Below, one piece after another: positions 25,468 to 39,895 of a DNA stretch of 64,000 nucleotides. Numbering within the stretch: the first letter of the stretch is position 1; every line of letters starts with the position of its first letter. The notes under the pieces are model-generated. The model was not told the origin of the DNA. It made no database searches and was given only the letters and a program-made list of their open reading frames with translations. Source of the DNA: Drosophila persimilis (lineage: Eukaryota > Arthropoda > Insecta > Diptera > Drosophilidae). The stretch lies in the NCBI RefSeq assembly GCF_003286085.1, contig NW_020825288.1, forward strand, positions 27,652,001 to 27,716,000. Reading direction: 5' to 3'. The position numbers and the translations under genes were made by a program.

Positions 25468-27462
25468 ATGCAAGTCCATCGTTGCTGCTGTGGCGTTTTG
25501 GCAGGTGAGTCTTGGCCAATGCGTTGTGCTGACCCAGACCCACTCCCAGTTCACCCGTAGGCCTGGGCTTGGGCGGTACTCAACAGTGACGAGCGATCGG
25601 CTGTCCGCCCCATCATTATTAGCACTTCCTTTTTGGAGGGCGTCTGTCTGTCTAAGTTTTTGCTGCCTTGCATATTTACGATGCATGCGTCTTGGGGCAG
25701 AGCTCAGAGCTCTGGAGATTGTTGTTGGCAGCCAATTGATGTTGGAGTGCGTTATTGTTGCAATAGGCACAGTGGAACTCGATTCTACGCGAAAGATACA
25801 AATCTAGTAAAGGATGCATTAACCTATAAAATTACAGAGTAATCGGAGGGATAGTACTGGTTCTTTTTCCTCTCATTTCGAGACTCATCTTTGGGTAGTT
25901 ACCATCTTTCTTTCTCCAAAGAAAAAAACCTTCCAAAATTCCAATAATTCTTGTACCACTGTGTGCCTCTGGCTGAGTAGGAAGCTGATAAATAAAGATC
26001 GCAATGCAGAACCGTCTAAGACCGCGCTATCAGCACGCTAGAATCGCAACGTACTTGGCCTTAATACGGACACGAAAATCTTCACTTCGCTTCGGTTTGC
26101 TGTCGATGTGTGGCTGTGGCGTTCATTTCGATTTGGTGCGTCGACTGGCCCACAGCACGGAGCAGATCTTAGCCAGAGTTTCCACTCCCACTCACGATAA
26201 TCGCTTTCTAATGTTTGTTCCAGTTCTGGTGCTGCTCTGGAGCGGAAGCCTAGCCCAATTGCAAGTCCAGGTGAGTCTGTAAAAGAGTCCCCTGGCATAC
26301 GTCTCATACCAATGAAATGTGTTTTGTTGAGCAGGCTCAAAGTGGCTACAACTATGGGCGACCAGAGCTGGCCAGTGCCGGAGGTGTTACGGCCGGGGGA
26401 CGGCTCTCTCCGGGCGCGTATCCCACAGGAACAGCCTTGCCTCTGACCCCCGCCCCCGCCACGACAGCCTATGGAGCGGGTTTGTTCCCTTCTCCCGCTG
26501 TGGGCTACACGCCAAGCGGACAGGCGACGACTGCTTTTGGAGCACCTGCCATTGTTCCCGGAACAGGAAGTCTCCCCAGGAGACCCTCGCCAGGAGGCAT
26601 TGCAACGGCGCCCTCGCGCAGTGGACCCTATGGACCACAGACCTCTCAGTACGGCAATGCTCAAGTGTCCGCTGGCCGTGTGTCAAGTGGAACAGGCAGC
26701 GAAGGCGATTACAGCGATGGAGATGGCGACTATTCGGCCATTCCGGGCACGCCGGGAGTGGATTATCCCGTCTACGCGCAAGTGCCACGCACAAACTTCG
26801 ACTGCACTCAGCAGCCACTGCCCGGATACTATGCGGATATCGAAGCCCAGTGCCAGGTCTTCCACATCTGCGCCCTCAACCGGACCTACTCCTTCCTCTG
26901 CCCCAATGGCACAGTCTTCAGCCAGGAGACACTCGTCTGCGTGTGGTGGAATCAGTACGATTGCGTCTCGGCCCCCAGTTTGTATGCCAACAATGCCTAC
27001 ATCTACGACTATTCCGGAGGCAGTGGTGCCAATGTCAATGCGAATCAAGGCTATCGTCAGGGACAAGTCGCGGCTACGACGGCGTATGGAGCTCCAGTGT
27101 CGGCCACTGCAACAGGTGGCGGTGCCTTAAGAGCCACTGGAGTGCCCCAGGTCGCTGGCTACAATGCTGGTCGCGGATCCTATCCCTCGCCCACACCCAC
27201 GCCGACGGCTCAATCTCAATCTCCGTATGGGACAAGTGCTCTTATTCGTCCAGCCATTCTACCAGGCAATGTCCAGGCTTCCTCGGTAACCAATCGTCTG
27301 GCACCCACTGGCGCAGCTGCCGGTCTTCTGGCCACAGCCGCTGGTGTCCTGCCCGACAATGGAGTGGTGGGCGGCTTTGGGCAGCAGCCGATTGTGGCAG
27401 GTGGCAACCGAGAATATCTGCCGCCAGCGAACGCTGGACAGCGTCAACGAGGCGCCGTGTAG
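25468..27462 (+). CDS. CG14607: Secreted CBM14 chitin-binding protein, probable CG14607 ortholog
   Basis: Predicted extracellular chitin-binding protein of 403 residues. Exons are 25468-25504, 26224-26270 and 26335-27462. The signal peptide (MQVHRCCCGVLAVLVLLWSG) is split between exons 1 and 2, exactly as in the upstream paralog, and exon 2 is 47 nt in both genes with the same phases. The single CBM14 domain at residues 185-238 contains VFHIC, FLCPNGT and VWWNQYDC. It is flanked by Gly/Ala/Pro/Tyr-rich low-complexity sequence typical of cuticular proteins. Just before the domain GTPGVDYPVYAQVPRTNFDC aligns with GRPGIDFPIYPRIPKTSFSC of the neighbour. The intron that splits the domain in the neighbour is absent here. 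The stop is at 27460-27462; the gene converges on Noc3. The symbol is from memory of the locus. Confidence 0.85.
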
Positions 27463-27765
27463 GAGACCCTCTGGCACCTGTACCCGGTTATATGGCAATA
27501 GACACTGTGCATCCCTAGGCTTAGCGACATTTGCAACATCTTACTAGATTGTTAGGAGCTCCAAAACATACACAATTTAGTATCAGAATCGTTGTACTTT
27601 CCATTCCATTTTAAATATACCATAAAGAATCTTTTTTACTGTGAAATTGTTTGTACCTTTTTTGGAAGGATTTTGATGTAAAAACGATGATATACACGCA
27701 TTCCTCTTAAACGAGCAAAACGCATATAAATTCACTAATTTTTTCTACTGCTTTCCATTCAGTTT

Positions 27766-30427
27766 TTATTGAAGCGCACTCAGAAAATCCAATTGCAATG
27801 TTTGTTTGTCTTTAGAGAGGGCCAATTTCCCTTCTTTTAGCAGCTTGTTGTATTCCTGTTTGAAATCCGACCGGATAAACATGGGCTTGCCCTTTTTCAG
27901 CTTGGGTTGTCCTGCTTTGGGCAGCGCTATCGCTGGATTAAAAGCCATTTGCGTGCTGTCGTACTGTGTAAAAAGTTCATGCGAGGTGCTAGAAAAAGGA
28001 AATAAATGTTAAAATCAAATGAAAATAACATTTCATGGTTCACTTACAGTTTGCCAATATCCGTGGGCAGTGCTCCATCACCCGATGCGGGCACACCATT
28101 GGCAATATGCATAGCCAGGCGTCGCACCGTGGGATGATAATGACGTGCCAGGATGGTGAGCTCATACAGCGACGTTGCAGCCGCATTGCAGTACTCGGGA
28201 TCCTCTAATTCAGGGTCATAGCGACCCGAGCCAATGGTGCAGTCCGTGTCGAGCAGGGCATCCAGCACGGAAGTCAGCTGGAATGTCTGCTTGATGGTTC
28301 CCAGTGTCGCCAGAGTGCCATTATGTAGCAGATACAAGCTGCCTGTTAGCAGACGCTTAACAAACGCCATCAGACGCTGCTGGCTCATGTTGCGTCGCCG
28401 CTTGACCAGCACCTCGTCCAGAGTGCGCAGAATGATGGTAAAATCATCGTGATTCTTGCCCGCCTGCACGGCCAGCATATTCCGATAAAAGTGCTGGTAG
28501 AAACGTATAGGATCAATGTTGAGGACCTCCCCCTGTCCAGAGAGGATAACAAAGATGGTTTGTATGCAGTGCAGACGCTCCCGATAGCCCAATTCGTCCT
28601 GTTCTTCGAGTATCTTATTGAGCACGTTGATAAGGTCTGAGAAAAAGTCCAGATTGATGACATGAGCAAATCTGAAAGAGAAATCGAAAGATTAGAGAGG
28701 CTTCAAGGGCGGCATTAAGAGCAAAACTCACTCTGCTAGACCTTCCAGTATAGCACTCAGAACACGTGATGTGGGATCATTTTTTAGCACACGAAAATAG
28801 ATGGTGAATACCATTTTAATGATCTCCGTGAGCTTCTGTAGCTTCACTTGCTTGTTCTCCTCAGCGCGGGTCTCTTCGAGCTCCTTGTTCAACTCCGTCA
28901 GCTTCTTTCTCCGCTTACGTTCCTTTTTGGACATGCTGATCAATCGCTGGCGATGCGATTCCAGCTTCTTTTGCTTCAGCTCGTTCTCCTTCTCGGCATC
29001 CAGATTGACATTCTTGATCTTGAGACCCATCATGCAGGTGATGCACTCCACATGGACATTGTTCTGCTTCGTTTTGATCAAATGATTGATGCGACGCACA
29101 ATAAACAGACTCATGTCCAACTTCTTGTCGTTGGCAAAAAGCGAGCGAAAGCATTTATTGACTGCTTGACGCATGGTGCCATAGTGGCAGTTGAGCATGT
29201 AGACCAGCAGCTGGGCAATGTTCTGAACGTAATTGAAGTACGGATGCGCCTCCAGCAGCTCACACATGCACTGGACGGCCACGGTGGCCAGTTTCACGGT
29301 TTGTGGGTTCTTCACGCCTCCTCTTTTGTTCACCTGCGCCGTGAACTGTTCCAGCTTTTGCAGAAACTTCTTGAACTGCTGCAGGAGGGCATTCTCAAAG
29401 GTGACACGCTCCAGCGTGGCCTTGCGCACCGTTTGCATTTTGGTATCCACTTGTCCCACACGATATTCGGGCAGGATGTCCTTAAAGATCTCCGTAACCG
29501 AGATCATGGCCAGCTTGCGCACAGGCATTAGGTTGGGCAGCCCACTGGCAGGGTTTATTTCATCCATGAGCTCGTAGAGAGCATGAAAATTGCGCATCTT
29601 GTCCTCTGGCTTCTCCAGCATTCCCGAACAGATGATTCCGATGCGATACTTTTGACGCTCGAGCTCCTGCTGGCGGGCAATCAGCAGATCTGTGGTTGAA
29701 ATCATTTTCTTTGTGGCCGGTATGGGCACTCCAGCTTCATCGTTGACTACATCATCATCGCTGTCCATATATACACTGCCGTCGTCGTCCTCCTCTTCGT
29801 TAACCTCCACATCCGAATCCGCCTCCTCCTCTTGCTTCTGCAGCTTCGGTTTAGGCACGTAGTCCACTTCTGTGGTCCTGGTTATAATCTCGCCTTCCCT
29901 GGACTTGATGGGCAGCAGATTCACCTTAATCTTTTGCGTTTCCTCTTCCTTTTTGCTGGCGGTGGCGTAGGCCATTTCCAGGCCCACAGATTGCTGCTGA
30001 TCATCCACATCTTCGACTGCCTTGGCCTTTCTTTTGCGTTTGTTTTCATTGAGCAGCGCCAGATCATCGCCATCCAGCATATCCGCAATATTATCAAGCA
30101 GCAGATCATCGTCACCGTCGTCGTCGTCCGCCTCTAGAGGATCCAATCCCAAGGATGATAATTTATTGTGCTTCTTGCGCTGTGCCAAATTATCACGCTT
30201 GCGTGCCTTTTGGGAGAATATACTGGGGCCGTTTTCGCGTTTGGAGCTCACTTGATCACGTTTTTGTTTAATTTTATTTTGTTGCTGTTTGGTGAGCGGC
30301 GTTTTCTTGGACTTCAGATGCGCCGCACGCTTCACCGAGCTTATTTTCACCTTTTTCTGTGTGTAGAACAGTTGCATTTGAGTAATTTGAGGGTAATTAT
30401 ATTTAGTTAAGTACTTACCGCCCCCAT
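27766..30427 (-). CDS. Noc3: Nucleolar complex protein 3 (NOC3p/CBF family)
   Basis: Nucleolar protein of 826 residues; in yeast its homolog pairs with Noc2p in export of the 60S ribosomal precursor and also has replication roles. Four coding exons: 30419-30427 (only ATG GGG GCG), 28732-30356, 28048-28671 and 27766-27988. The N-terminus is very basic (KKVKISSVKRAAHLKSKK), followed by acidic Asp/Glu runs encoded near 29740-29830 and 30060-30140. The conserved core contains HYGTMRQAVNKCFRSLF and VHVECITCMMGLKIKNV. A basic coiled stretch (KKERKRRKKLTELNKELEETR) precedes the CBF/Mak21-type C-terminal region IYFRVLKNDPTSRVLSAILE, which continues across the intron into LAEFAHVINLDFFSDL. It is divergent from the G-patch gene, with starts 206 bp apart. 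Confidence 0.93.
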
Positions 30428-30633
30428 TATACTTTATTTAATTTATAAAACGCGTAAATACAAATTTTAAATGTTGATTTGTGAGCACATGGCAAATAAA
30501 TGGGGCTGCCACTCTGCGGAGAAGTGCAACAGCTGTGAGTGCTGCCAGATCGGTTAATTTAAGTAAACAGCGCTGCCACCACGTCCGGTGTTTCCGTGTC
30601 ACAAAACAACCAAACCAAACCAAAACAAAAATT
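30428..30633. promoter_or_regulatory. Bidirectional promoter Noc3 / G-patch gene
   Basis: Only 206 bp separate the two start codons on opposite strands, so both promoters and 5' UTRs must lie here. No TATA box is evident, as is usual for Drosophila housekeeping pairs. An E-box-like CAGCTG occurs near 30529. Confidence 0.6.
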
Positions 30634-31494
30634 ATGTCTGAAGATGAAGAGGATTATATGTCGGACAAGTTCCTGGCGGGGTAACTATGCCCCAAACACT
30701 TCTGCAACCCGAAACTAATGATCCCCCACAGCCTGCAGGATGTTCGCCCCAGCTTAGTGCAAGATCGCGGGAAAAAACGCGCCATCAAAGTCCAGGCCAA
30801 GCAGCAGGAACACCATAAGCGGCAACGAGAGACTGCTGCGGCCACGTCCAACCTGAACAATGAACGGCTGCAGCAGGACCTCAATAAGCCCCTGGCTGCG
30901 GATAACAAAGGATTCCAGCTGCTGGCCAAAATGGGCTACAAGGCGGGCAGTGGTCTTGGCAAACAGGCGGATGCCCGCCTCGAACCCATTGGAATAACCA
31001 TAAAAAACGATCGCGGCGGCTTGGGAAGAGAGGCAGCCATCGCGGAGCTAGCCGCCAAGCGACAGGAGCTACGGAGAGCTCATCTGCTGCACAGGGCGGG
31101 CATCGATTCGAGCGAAGAGATCAGCACAGAGGCATACCGAAAGAGAGCCATGCTAAAGGCAGAGGAACGCAAACTTCAGTATGATATAAGACGATGCCAG
31201 CAGACATGTGAATCCCTAGATGTCGCCGCGGATGTTCAGGAGCCTGATCTGGAGTTCTTCTGGCAACCAAAACCAAAGGAGAAGGAGGAGAGCGGCAGTG
31301 AAGCAGAGCAGGACTTGCCTGAAGAAGATGAGGAACTCCCAAAGGAGGAGCAATACAGTGCCTCCGAGCAGCTAGAACTGCTTACGGGCTATCTTCGCAC
31401 TGCCTATTCCTTTTGCTACTGGTGTGGCACACGCTACGACAGTGGCGAAGATCTGGAGACCAACTGCCCCGGACTCACACGCGATGATCATTAA
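30634..31494 (+). CDS. G-patch domain protein, GPATCH11 (CCDC75)-like
   Basis: Predicted nuclear RNA-processing cofactor; G-patch proteins stimulate DEAH-box helicases. Exons 30634-30680 and 30732-31494 join as FLAG-LQDVRP to give 269 residues. The acidic N-terminus MSEDEEDYMSDKFL matches the start of the family. The G-patch covers about residues 85-130 (GFQLLAKMGYKAGSGLGKQ ... DRGGLG), with the regularly spaced glycines. A charged helical middle and an acidic stretch follow. The C-terminal DUF4187-type segment reads YLRTAYSFCYWCGTRYD with a possible C-x2-C metal-binding pair. The start was chosen as the first ATG with the conserved N-terminus. Some neighbouring 3' UTRs overlap the convergent kinase gene. 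Confidence 0.9.
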
Positions 31495-31689
31495 AAATAC
31501 ATTTCGAGTTAGTAAATATATATAAGTTCACAAAAATCTCTGCACTTTTACAAGTATTTTACAATAATACGTAGTCAAAAAACATTTAGCGGTGTGTTAG
31601 GGTTCGGTTACTGTATACAAGAAAGGGTTCTATAGACGAGTTGGAATCGATGTGGTGGTTTGGTGTGTGTTAAATGAGCAACAGAGAAG

Positions 31690-32800
31690 CTATACGCGAC
31701 CCTCTAGTTTCTGTATCAGATCGTGAGTGCGTTCGATGACGCTGTAGATGAACGGCCGCTCCATGGGATCCGTGCGCAGCATATAGTTTATCAAATCATG
31801 CATGTCCTGAAAAAGATTATACAAAAAATAAGAAAACAGCAGCAGAGTTTAAGAAGGTTTCCTCCAACCTCTGTATAAATGGAATCCTCGGGAATGTTTA
31901 TATTGCCGCTGAGTACGGCCAAGGCAACGCTGTCACCACGCTCATAGATGGGATCGAATGGCGAGTTGAAGTAGCACATGGCATACAGCACACAACCAAG
32001 ACTCTGAAATGGAGAATAGCATTTTCAAATGTTTAGCTATCATCAGAAATAATTACTCACCCATATATCCGTTCTTTCGTCAATGGTGCAGTAGCTTTTG
32101 ACGGAAAACAACTCCGGGGCTCGATACACAATTGAGCTGCGCTCCTCGGCCTCATCCTGCAGTCGCTGGGCATCCGATTGGCTAACAATCTGCAAGCGTG
32201 CCTCGGTCATGGAGCCCAGATCCACTATAATGGGCTCAAACGAATCCGATAAGCATATATTGGCTGTTTTCAGATCACGATGGGCCAGGGGCACAGGCTT
32301 CGCTTCATGGATGGCTTTGACACCCTCGCAGACGCCCAAAAAGATTTGCACGATCTGTGCCTCCGGCATGTGGTCTTGCTTTCTTGCCCGCAACTGCAGA
32401 TGATCCAAGAGTGCGCCATGCTTGTAGTACGGCAGCACAATGTACAATGTGCTCGTTGTATTGATGACGATATCAGCCTGACCCTTTAGCTCGTAATCAA
32501 CGACCCGGATCACATTTTCCGAGTCGATTTTTCTACAATTTTCAATTTCCCGCAGAGCAATGTTCTGGTCGTCGATGCTGTGGCAGGTGATGCGCTTTAT
32601 TGCGTAGCTCCGTCGGGTGGCGGGATTCTCCCCAAGGTCTATTAGACTGAAGCCCCTGCACAGATAGATAGGAATAGATAAGATATTTCCAGGTTCATCT
32701 AAAAGAGAGATAGTTACCCTTGTGCCAGCCTTTCGCGAATCGTATATCGTGAGCCATTGATGTTGAGCGTCTCTTTTCTGCAAAAGCAGCCACGTTTCAT
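31690..32800 (-). CDS. CG1227: STK16/NAK-family Ser/Thr kinase
   Basis: Membrane-associated kinase of the NAK group; mammalian STK16 is Golgi-linked and constitutively active. Exons 32718-32800, 32061-32655, 31869-32003 and 31690-31806 give 309 residues. Visible kinase motifs: glycine-rich loop LAQGGFSLIDL, Lys48 in YAIKR, catalytic loop AHRDLKTANIC (Asp155), DLG instead of DFG at 173-175, RAPELF, and TDIWSLGCVLY. The N-terminus MKRGCFCRKE carries a C-x-C pair placed as in STK16 for palmitoylation, but there is no glycine at position 2. An in-frame upstream ATG at 32825-32827 would add nine residues; the shorter start is preferred by comparison with STK16. It is divergent from the DTW-domain gene. 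Confidence 0.92.
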
Positions 32801-33326
32801 AATCAGGGTCCAACCAATGCTTTGCATTTTGTCTCTATTACACTATTTACTTGATAATTTTAAGCTTAACAACTAGTTTAATTCATATACAAAACCTAAA
32901 TATAAAACAGTTCGGAGCTATTAACATGTTTATGCGTGGCAATGTTCCCTATAATCGATGATTGTAAACTAGATTTAGGGTTCTTCGTGTTTTCTGGCTA
33001 TGATTTGTATGACTTAAAGCTAAGCAGTATTGTTTTTTGTAGAATATTTTGTATTCTATCGTATTTTCTTAATTAAATAGCTTCTTTGAGGATGATTAAT
33101 TATAGTTTTCTAAAATCATGAATATGCAAACGCATAACCAGAAAACCTATTCGCGCTTTGCAGCTGTTTGAAAGACAGGGCTGTTATTATGGACATGTGG
33201 CTGCAGAGCGTCGCCAACCGATAACGAAACATCTGTCAACGTGCGCGGTTTACAAGAGTAGGACAAAAACAGCTGATTATTGGCATTGTCGACCATTCAA
33301 TTATTTAATTTTTCTTTATTTAATCA
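32801..33326. promoter_or_regulatory. Divergent promoter region, kinase / DTW gene
   Basis: 526 bp between oppositely oriented start codons. It contains an ATCGAT core (DRE-like) at about 32954 and no obvious TATA box. Both 5' UTRs must fall in it. Confidence 0.5.
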
Positions 33327-34158
33327 ATGACAACAATGGAGGATGACGCCTGGCAGGATCTCATTGGCATTAGTGCAGATCCGCCCGACAGACGCGACAA
33401 GTGCGAACAGTGCAAGTGAGTGGGAGGTGCCTTAATATTCATGAGAAATTTCACAATTGTGGTGCTTTTTTTTCTGCAGGCGACCTGCTGTTGTCTGCTG
33501 GTGTCCCGCCCTACCGCAGCCGCCGCTGGCGGTGGCCTCGCAAATCGTGATACTACAGCACCCTGCCGAAGAGAAGCGTTCCCTTCGCACTGCCCTGATG
33601 CTCCAGCTGGGCCTGGAGCCGGGAAAATGTGTTGTCTACAAGGGGAAACGCTTCCCCAATCACAAAAACCATGCGGAACTGCAGCAAATCTTTGATTCGC
33701 CACAGACGCTGGTCCTGTATCCTAGTAAAGACTCTGTGCCTTTGGAGGAGATCGATCGCAGTGGCGGTCCCTACACTTTGGTGCTCATCGATGGAACCTG
33801 GCCGCAGGCAAAGGCGATCTACGCTAGCAGTCCCGCCTTGCACCGCCTGCGTCAGGTGAAGCTCATATCAGTGGGCACCAGCGACTATATTATACGCACC
33901 CAGCCCACGGAGGGCTGTCTGAGCACTCTGGAGACGGCGGCTCAATGTCTGGCCGTTTTGGAAGCACAGCCAGATCTGCGACAGGTGCTGGTGCGTCCAC
34001 TGCACGCCTTGTGCAAATATCAACTAGACAACGGCGCCGTCGAGCATCAGTCGAAGGAGTTCCTGATGAAGACCAATCAATATCCCAAGCCAATTGGCAA
34101 GAGATTGAGTCGCCTGCTCAACCAAACAGTTTGTGGATCCGCGGAGAAGGAGACGTGA
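33327..34158 (+). CDS. DTW-domain tRNA-uridine aminocarboxypropyltransferase (DTWD2/TapT-like)
   Basis: Predicted SAM-dependent enzyme forming acp3U in the tRNA D-loop; DTWD1/DTWD2 and bacterial TapT/TuaA are the characterised relatives. Exons 33327-33415 and 33480-34158 give 255 residues. The N-terminal zinc-ribbon-like CEQCKRPAVVCWCP is completed only by splicing, which fixes the intron. The defining DTW-family motif is D134-G-T-W137 (LVLIDGTWPQAKAI). Further conserved blocks are RTQPTEGCLSTLE and a C-terminal LDNGAVEHQSKEF. The start is the first ATG after the divergent promoter region. DTWD2-type is preferred over DTWD1 on general length and motif spacing. Confidence 0.87.
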
Positions 34159-34290
34159 TAGAGAGACACCGGTAAACAGTGTGGTTTATGCTTTTTACGT
34201 AGTTTTATAGTGAGCTTCTGTGCACGGCCATAGCAATATTTAGCCATTTAATACAAATAATTTGTAATTTTATACCCAAAAATGAGTATA

Positions 34291-34999
34291 TTACACAACG
34301 GGATTGTTCCTGGCATCTGTGAGAGCGCGTAGGACAACGCACTTGATGATGGCAAAGCCTCTCCCACAGGAATTCGTTGCGTCCTCTATGGGAATTTAAG
34401 TTTTTAATGTATTTTGGATCACTTTTTCTGCGTGGGATTACTTACTTCCCTCATTCTCGCAGACTTCGATGGAATCTCCAGTGGCTGGCCAAACATATTT
34501 GCGCACAAGATCCGCATTTAGTTTATAGTTATCCATTAGGCCAGCTTTTTCAAAGAAGCAATGGAAATAGCACTAGAAGAAGCATTGGAACACATAGAAT
34601 CTCAATCAAAAGTGTGCGTTGAGTCACCCTTACCATGCTCGTTTTATCACTCTCATCTGGCAGAGCCCCAGTGGTATTGAACTGCAGGACATTCGCTGAA
34701 AGAGTCAATATATTAATACCCCACATCTTCATCCTTTGGTTCCCTCCCCATGACTCACACATTGGTGTGATAAAACTTGCATTGCAGTAGTGCATGACTT
34801 CATCAAAATCCACATAATCAGCTGCCCTGGGGGCTGTTGTCGTAGTGGATATATCATCCACATCGCCATCGAAACTGTCATAGTTTATAATGAATATGTC
34901 GCCATTATCCTTGGCATGATCCTGCAGGGCCTTTATAGTGCACAAACTGAGGCTCAACAGAGCAACGACCGCCAACGTTTTGAACAGTATTGAAAGCAT
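34291..34999 (-). CDS. Obp84a: Odorant-binding protein 84a (Pbprp4)
   Basis: Secreted small carrier of the insect PBP/GOBP family. Four exons, 34759-34999, 34634-34695, 34446-34572 and 34291-34385, encode 174 residues. A signal peptide occupies about residues 1-25. A roughly 45-residue acidic and Thr-rich extension (DHAKDNGDIFIINYDSFDGD...) precedes the first OBP cysteine and is the hallmark of this gene. The six cysteines follow the OBP pattern: CNASF, CYFHC (C2-x3-C3), EVC, SCGRGF and IKC, with C5-x8-C6. Splice junctions restore TPM-SNVLQFN and NEG-KDATNSC, matching the D. melanogaster protein as I remember it. A TATAAAAGGG box lies about 50 bp upstream of the ATG. A possible alternative first exon lies at 35220-35373. 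Confidence 0.95.
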
Positions 35000-35048
35000 T
35001 TCGAAGTAAAATGATTTCTGGTTTGGTTTTGGCTAGGGATTGCTGCCC

Positions 35049-35055
35049 TTTTATA
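35049..35055 (-). promoter_or_regulatory. Proximal Obp84a TATA box
   Basis: TATAAAA (followed by GGGC) on the minus strand. It places a start near 35025 and a leader of about 25 nt before the ATG at 34999. Confidence 0.7.
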
Positions 35056-35219
35056 GGAAATATTTTGATGGTTTCGAACATGCAATGCACTGTTGCAATA
35101 ATTTTGAATAATATTTGCTGAAATTGGCCTACAATTCACACACAAAAGAGCACACATTCCACTCCATAGATTGCTCAATTAAAGATCATCTATTGTAATA
35201 ATTTGTATGCCTCTCTTAC

Positions 35220-35373
35220 CATATGGAATCAAGTTCTCATCCGCACATTGCCTCCTGATCGTTTTGAAAAATGCATGCATTTCCTGCTGCTTTTCAGGAC
35301 TATCGGTCACCATATCCTGGCCAAAAACCAGTATCAAAGATAAAAAACCAATCACAAAAATAGTACGAAACAT
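35220..35373 (-). CDS. Obp84a: Alternative first coding exon of Obp84a (or remnant of a tandem Obp duplicate)
   Basis: The 154-nt stretch starts at ATG 35373 and encodes a signal peptide (MFRTIFVIGFLSLILVFG) then a helix with RRQCADENLIPY. It ends at TATG followed by a GTAAGAG donor. The donor is phase 1, the phase of the Obp84a exon 2 acceptor at 34695. Joining them gives CADENLIPYANVLQFN, which aligns residue for residue with the normal CNASFITPMSNVLQFN. The predicted protein is 145 residues with all six OBP cysteines and no acidic extension. Unspliced, the frame ends after KRGIQIITIDDL at 35179. It has its own TATA box. It could be a distal isoform or what is left of a duplicated gene; transcripts are needed to choose. 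Confidence 0.65.
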
Positions 35374-35427
35374 TTTTCAACTGCAACCCAGAGATACTCT
35401 GACTGGTTTTGGAGATATACGCACCCC

Positions 35428-35434
35428 TTTTATA
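35428..35434 (-). promoter_or_regulatory. Distal TATA box before the alternative Obp exon
   Basis: TATAAAA followed by GGGG on the minus strand. An Inr-like CCAGTC has its A at 35404, 30 bp downstream, giving a 31-nt leader before ATG 35373. The TATAAAAGGG core is shared with the proximal Obp84a promoter. Confidence 0.6.
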
Positions 35435-35856
35435 TGATCTTTCGAGCCGTGATCATGTGATAAATGTTTTCCAATTGATGAGATCATTAAATATTTAAAC
35501 TAAATAGTTGTTGCACTTTAATCGAACAATAAATACATGAATTATATAGCGAAAGAGTGATATACGAAATTTCGATATTTCAATGGGTTTTTAACAAGAA
35601 TTAGTTTAAATAATAGTACTGTTAGATGGTTAAACTTATCGAGAGCATTGTCGAGTCGTAGATTGCGCAACGCAGAGTGCTTAGAGTGGGGAATGGGTTC
35701 AGATCGGATTGGATCGGGCCAAAAAGGTATTATAATAGGTATAGAAAAAGTTCAGAGCTTCCTTAATAATAATTTTCGCTTAAATTTGAATTTGTAGTAA
35801 TTTTCGTTGGAATTTGATTAAATTACTCTATGCAACGTCCACGTCGCATCCACGCG
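35435..35856. other. Spacer between the distal Obp84a promoter and the Gld stop
   Basis: About 420 bp of AT-rich DNA that must contain the Gld 3' UTR and cleavage site as well as any upstream elements of the distal Obp exon. A minus-strand ATTAAA occurs near 35515-35520. Confidence 0.5.

Positions 35857-39895
<4,039 letters not shown>

Noticed and set aside
28848-29531. 227-codon plus-strand frame opposite Noc3
   Set aside because: Antisense of a Lys/Leu-rich coding exon; the minus-strand protein is clearly conserved.
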